Source of the DNA: a bacterium
GTDB lineage: Bacteria; Sysuimicrobiota; Sysuimicrobiia; Sysuimicrobiales; Segetimicrobiaceae
Assembly: GCA_035308905.1 (NCBI GenBank)
Contig: DATGFS010000032.1
Location: forward strand, 90,469-154,468
Length of the DNA stretch: 64,000 nt
Direction of reading: 5' to 3'
The translations under genes were made by a program, and so were the position numbers. Positions 61,889 to 64,000 of the stretch are shown here, piece by piece (position 1 is the stretch's first letter; every line of letters starts with the position of its first letter). A model generated the notes under the pieces. The model was not told where the DNA came from and did not search any database. It saw only the letters and a list, made by a program, of their open reading frames with translations.

Positions 61889-63933
61889 TGCGGACGACGA
61901 TTCGCACCATGTGTCCGATGAACTGCCACCCCACGCTGTGCGGGATGCTCGTGGACGTGGAGAACGGACGCGTCACGGGCGTGCGCGGCGATCCCGACAA
62001 TCCGGACAGCCGCGGCTTTCTCTGTGTCCGCGGGCAGGCGTCGCAGGAGATCATCGGCAACCCGCGGCGGCTTCTGGCGCCGATGGTCCGGGACCGGCGC
62101 TCGGCGGACGCCTGGCGGCAGACGACGTGGGACGAGGCGCTCGGCCGCATCGCCGCGCGGATGCGCGAGGCGGGCCGCGAGGCGGTCGCGCTGTGGCAGG
62201 GCCACGGCAACAACGCCAACAGCTACGGCGTCCGGACCGGCGGGCAGCTGCTGCGCCGGTTTGCGAACCTCTACGGTTGCCAGTGGTGGAACTCGACCAT
62301 GATCTGCTGGGGCCTCGGGGCGTTTGGGATCGCGCTCACCGGGCCCATCGAGACCAGCACGAAGGAAGACATGGGCGCGCACGCGGGGCTCATCGTGCTC
62401 TGGGGCGCGAATCTGGCGAGCCAGCCCAACACCGCCCGCCATCTCGCCGCGGCGCGCCGGCGCGGCGCCGGCATCGTCACGATCGACGTGCGGCGGACCG
62501 AGGCGGCGGCGCAGTCCGACGAGGTCCTGCTGATCCGACCGGGCACCGACGCGGCGCTCGCGCTCGGCCTGATGCACGTGATCGTCGGCGAGGGGCTCTA
62601 CGACCGCGAGTTCGTCGCGCGGCACACCACGGGCTTCGACGAGCTCGCCGCGCATGTCCGGGCGCACCCGCCGGCCTGGGCCGAGCGGGAGACGGGGGTG
62701 GCCGCGGACCGGATCGTCGCCCTGGCCCGCCGCTACGCGTTCGTGCGGCCGGCGATGATCGTGATCGGCGGGAGCTCGATGCACAAGGGCGTGAACGGCT
62801 GGCAGGGGGGCCGCGCCGTCGCGTGCCTGCCGGCGCTCACCGGCAACCTCGGCCGGCCGGGCGCGGGGTTCGGGCCGCGGCACGGGAGCTCCGCGCACGG
62901 CCAGGCGCTCGCGAGCATCGCGGCCGTGGACCGGCGGCCGCCGGGCCGCTACATTCCGAACCAGATGCCGCGCATTACCGAAGCACTCGTCGCCGGGCGC
63001 ATCCAGGTGCTGTGCCTGTTCGGCACCGACATGCTCTCGTCGTTCGCGGATGCGGCGGAGGTGGCCCGCGGGCTCGACCGCGCCGGGCTCGTCGTCTGCC
63101 ACGATCTGTTCATGAACGACACCGCCCGCCGGTTCGCCGACATCGTGCTGCCCGCGACGGCGTGGCTCGAGGACGTCGGCTGCAAGAGCACCAACACGCA
63201 CCTCTACCTGATGCCGAAGGTCCTCGAACCGCCGGGGGAGGCGCGGCCGCTCACGCGGGTCCTCCGAGACCTCGCGGCGCAAGTCGGGGTCGCGGAGTTC
63301 TTCCCGTGGGAGACGGACGAGGGGCCGATCGACGCGATCCTCCACCACCCGTCGACCGGACACGCCTCCGTGGCGGCGCTGCGCGCCGAAGGGGGCATCC
63401 GCGCGCTGCGCATTTCGCACGTGGCGCATCCGGATCTCGTCTTTCCCACGCCGTCGGGCAAGGTCGAGTTTGTCTCGACGCGGGCGGCGTCGCTGGGCCT
63501 GCCGTCCCTTCCCGTGTATACGCCGCTGCCCTCGTCGGGCCGTTATCCGCTGGCGTTCCGGCAGGGCCGGACGCTTACGCAGTTCCACGGGTTCTACGAT
63601 CACGGCCGCGCGCTGCCGACGCTCGCCCGGCTCGACCCCGAACCCAGACTGTGGCTCTCGCCCGCCGACGCCGCCGCGCGCGGGCTCGCGGACGGTACCT
63701 TGATCCGCATCTTCAACGAGCGCGGCGAGTTTCGGGCGCGCGCGCAGGTCACCGGCGACGTGCCCGCCGCCACGGTGTGGATGCGCGACGGCTGGACGGG
63801 GCTGAACGACCTCACGTCCGGCGGCGCGTCGATCCCGGACGAGGCCGTCGACGTCTTCGAGTTTTCGGCGGGCCAGTCGGCCTTCGACGCGATGGTCGAG
63901 GTGGAGCCGGCCGGCTCTGGGGCGGACGGATGA
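61888..63933 (+). CDS. Molybdopterin (bis-MGD) oxidoreductase with N-terminal [4Fe-4S] site
   Basis: A 681-residue member of the DMSO reductase superfamily. The N-terminal cluster cysteines are in TMCPMNCHPTLCGM (spacing CX3CX4C) with the fourth in GFLCVRGQAS. LWQGHGNNANSYGVRTGGQL and WGANLASQPNTARHL bind the cofactor, and the Cys in NSTMICWGLGAFG is the probable Mo ligand. RRFADIVLPATAWLED and the C-terminal MGD-binding domain (DGTLIRIFNERGEFRARAQV) are typical. No signal peptide, so cytosolic. It overlaps the PRC-like gene by 1 base and the next flavoprotein gene by 4. Substrate unknown. Confidence 0.9.
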   Translation: MRTTIRTMCPMNCHPTLCGMLVDVENGRVTGVRGDPDNPDSRGFLCVRGQASQEIIGNPRRLLAPMVRDRRSADAWRQTTWDEALGRIAARMREAGREAVALWQGHGNNANSYGVRTGGQLLRRFANLYGCQWWNSTMICWGLGAFGIALTGPIETSTKEDMGAHAGLIVLWGANLASQPNTARHLAAARRRGAGIVTIDVRRTEAAAQSDEVLLIRPGTDAALALGLMHVIVGEGLYDREFVARHTTGFDELAAHVRAHPPAWAERETGVAADRIVALARRYAFVRPAMIVIGGSSMHKGVNGWQGGRAVACLPALTGNLGRPGAGFGPRHGSSAHGQALASIAAVDRRPPGRYIPNQMPRITEALVAGRIQVLCLFGTDMLSSFADAAEVARGLDRAGLVVCHDLFMNDTARRFADIVLPATAWLEDVGCKSTNTHLYLMPKVLEPPGEARPLTRVLRDLAAQVGVAEFFPWETDEGPIDAILHHPSTGHASVAALRAEGGIRALRISHVAHPDLVFPTPSGKVEFVSTRAASLGLPSLPVYTPLPSSGRYPLAFRQGRTLTQFHGFYDHGRALPTLARLDPEPRLWLSPADAAARGLADGTLIRIFNERGEFRARAQVTGDVPAATVWMRDGWTGLNDLTSGGASIPDEAVDVFEFSAGQSAFDAMVEVEPAGSGADG

Positions 63934-64000
63934 TCGACCGCGCGGACGTGGTGGTGATCGGGTCGGGCGGCCTCGGCGCCGCGACGGCGTTCTATCTCGC
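63930..64000 (+). CDS. FAD-dependent oxidoreductase, DAO-like (5' part only)
   Basis: The first 23 residues run off the right edge: MIDRADVVVIGSGGLGAATA then FYL, the dinucleotide-binding strand-turn-helix of sarcosine oxidase/glycine oxidase-like flavoproteins. Its ATG overlaps the molybdoenzyme stop as ATGA, so it belongs to the same operon. Confidence 0.75.
   Translation, partial: MIDRADVVVIGSGGLGAATAFYL

Noticed and set aside
1..64000. tRNA, rRNA, CRISPR, insertion sequences, prophage
   Set aside because: I scanned for T-loop-like GTTCGA contexts, direct repeats with regular spacing, transposase motifs and phage genes and found none convincing.

Overview
This is a GC-rich, gene-dense stretch of bacterial chromosome with short gaps, many 1-nt (TGATG, TAATG) or 4-nt (ATGA, GTGA) gene overlaps, and frequent GTG/TTG starts. 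No rRNA, tRNA, CRISPR array, insertion sequence or prophage gene was recognised, and no gene-free stretch exceeds 300 bases. The gene mix suggests an uncultured, heterotrophic soil or subsurface bacterium of a deep Gram-positive-related (Terrabacteria-like) lineage such as a CSP1-3/Sysuimicrobiota-, Armatimonadota- or Chloroflexota-type group. It combines many peptide and amide uptake systems, Tat-exported binding proteins, coenzyme F420 enzymes, UPF0182, and SpoIIE/STAS signalling. This taxonomic reading is inference.

Layout. 1-15 kb: three peptide/nickel-type (Dpp/Opp) permease pairs, two with their own binding proteins. They sit with an agmatinase-like ureohydrolase, two unusual M28-type peptidase homologues facing each other tail to tail, and a branched-chain-type binding protein. 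15-18.4 kb: an AhpD/carboxymuconolactone-decarboxylase-like gene read through an in-frame UGA (a probable selenoprotein), a PutB-type proline dehydrogenase, an exported beta-propeller, and a repeat-containing stress-type protein. 18.6-22 kb: one 1142-residue sensor joining PAS, two GAFs, a SpoIIE phosphatase, an anti-sigma-like ATPase and a STAS domain. 22-25.4 kb: a zur-znuACB-like metal uptake operon with a palindromic operator, plus a 22-codon membrane-peptide ORF. 25.4-28 kb: an exported hypothetical, a cyclophilin and a FOXRED1-like oxidoreductase. 28.3-32.1 kb: four exported proteins, three of them resembling FlgP/FlgT/FlgO, with no flagellar genes nearby. 32-37.5 kb: a livKGHM-type operon without livF, flanked by a MetE-like and a DinB-like gene. 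37.7-40.6 kb: VOC dioxygenase-like, amidase, VOC. 40.6-49.4 kb: MsrA, a degenerate receiver, a MIP18-type Fe-S factor, UPF0182, cupin, MobA, two small hypotheticals, and M42 and M20 peptidases. 49.5-55.7 kb: peroxiredoxin, an M16 peptidase pair, an F420-dependent luciferase-like enzyme with CofE, and a tandem cupredoxin. 55.7-64 kb: a fourth Dpp-type system, a UgpB-like binding protein, MBL hydrolase, PRC-barrel protein, a bis-MGD molybdoenzyme, and the start of a FAD oxidoreductase.

How they fit together: the recurring theme is import of peptides, amides and amino acids followed by hydrolysis (M28, M42, M20, M16, amidase, ureohydrolase) and oxidation (proline dehydrogenase, FAD oxidoreductases). 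A supporting set handles redox and metal homeostasis: selenoprotein AhpD-like, Prx, MsrA, cupredoxin, MobA/Mo enzyme, and zinc uptake.
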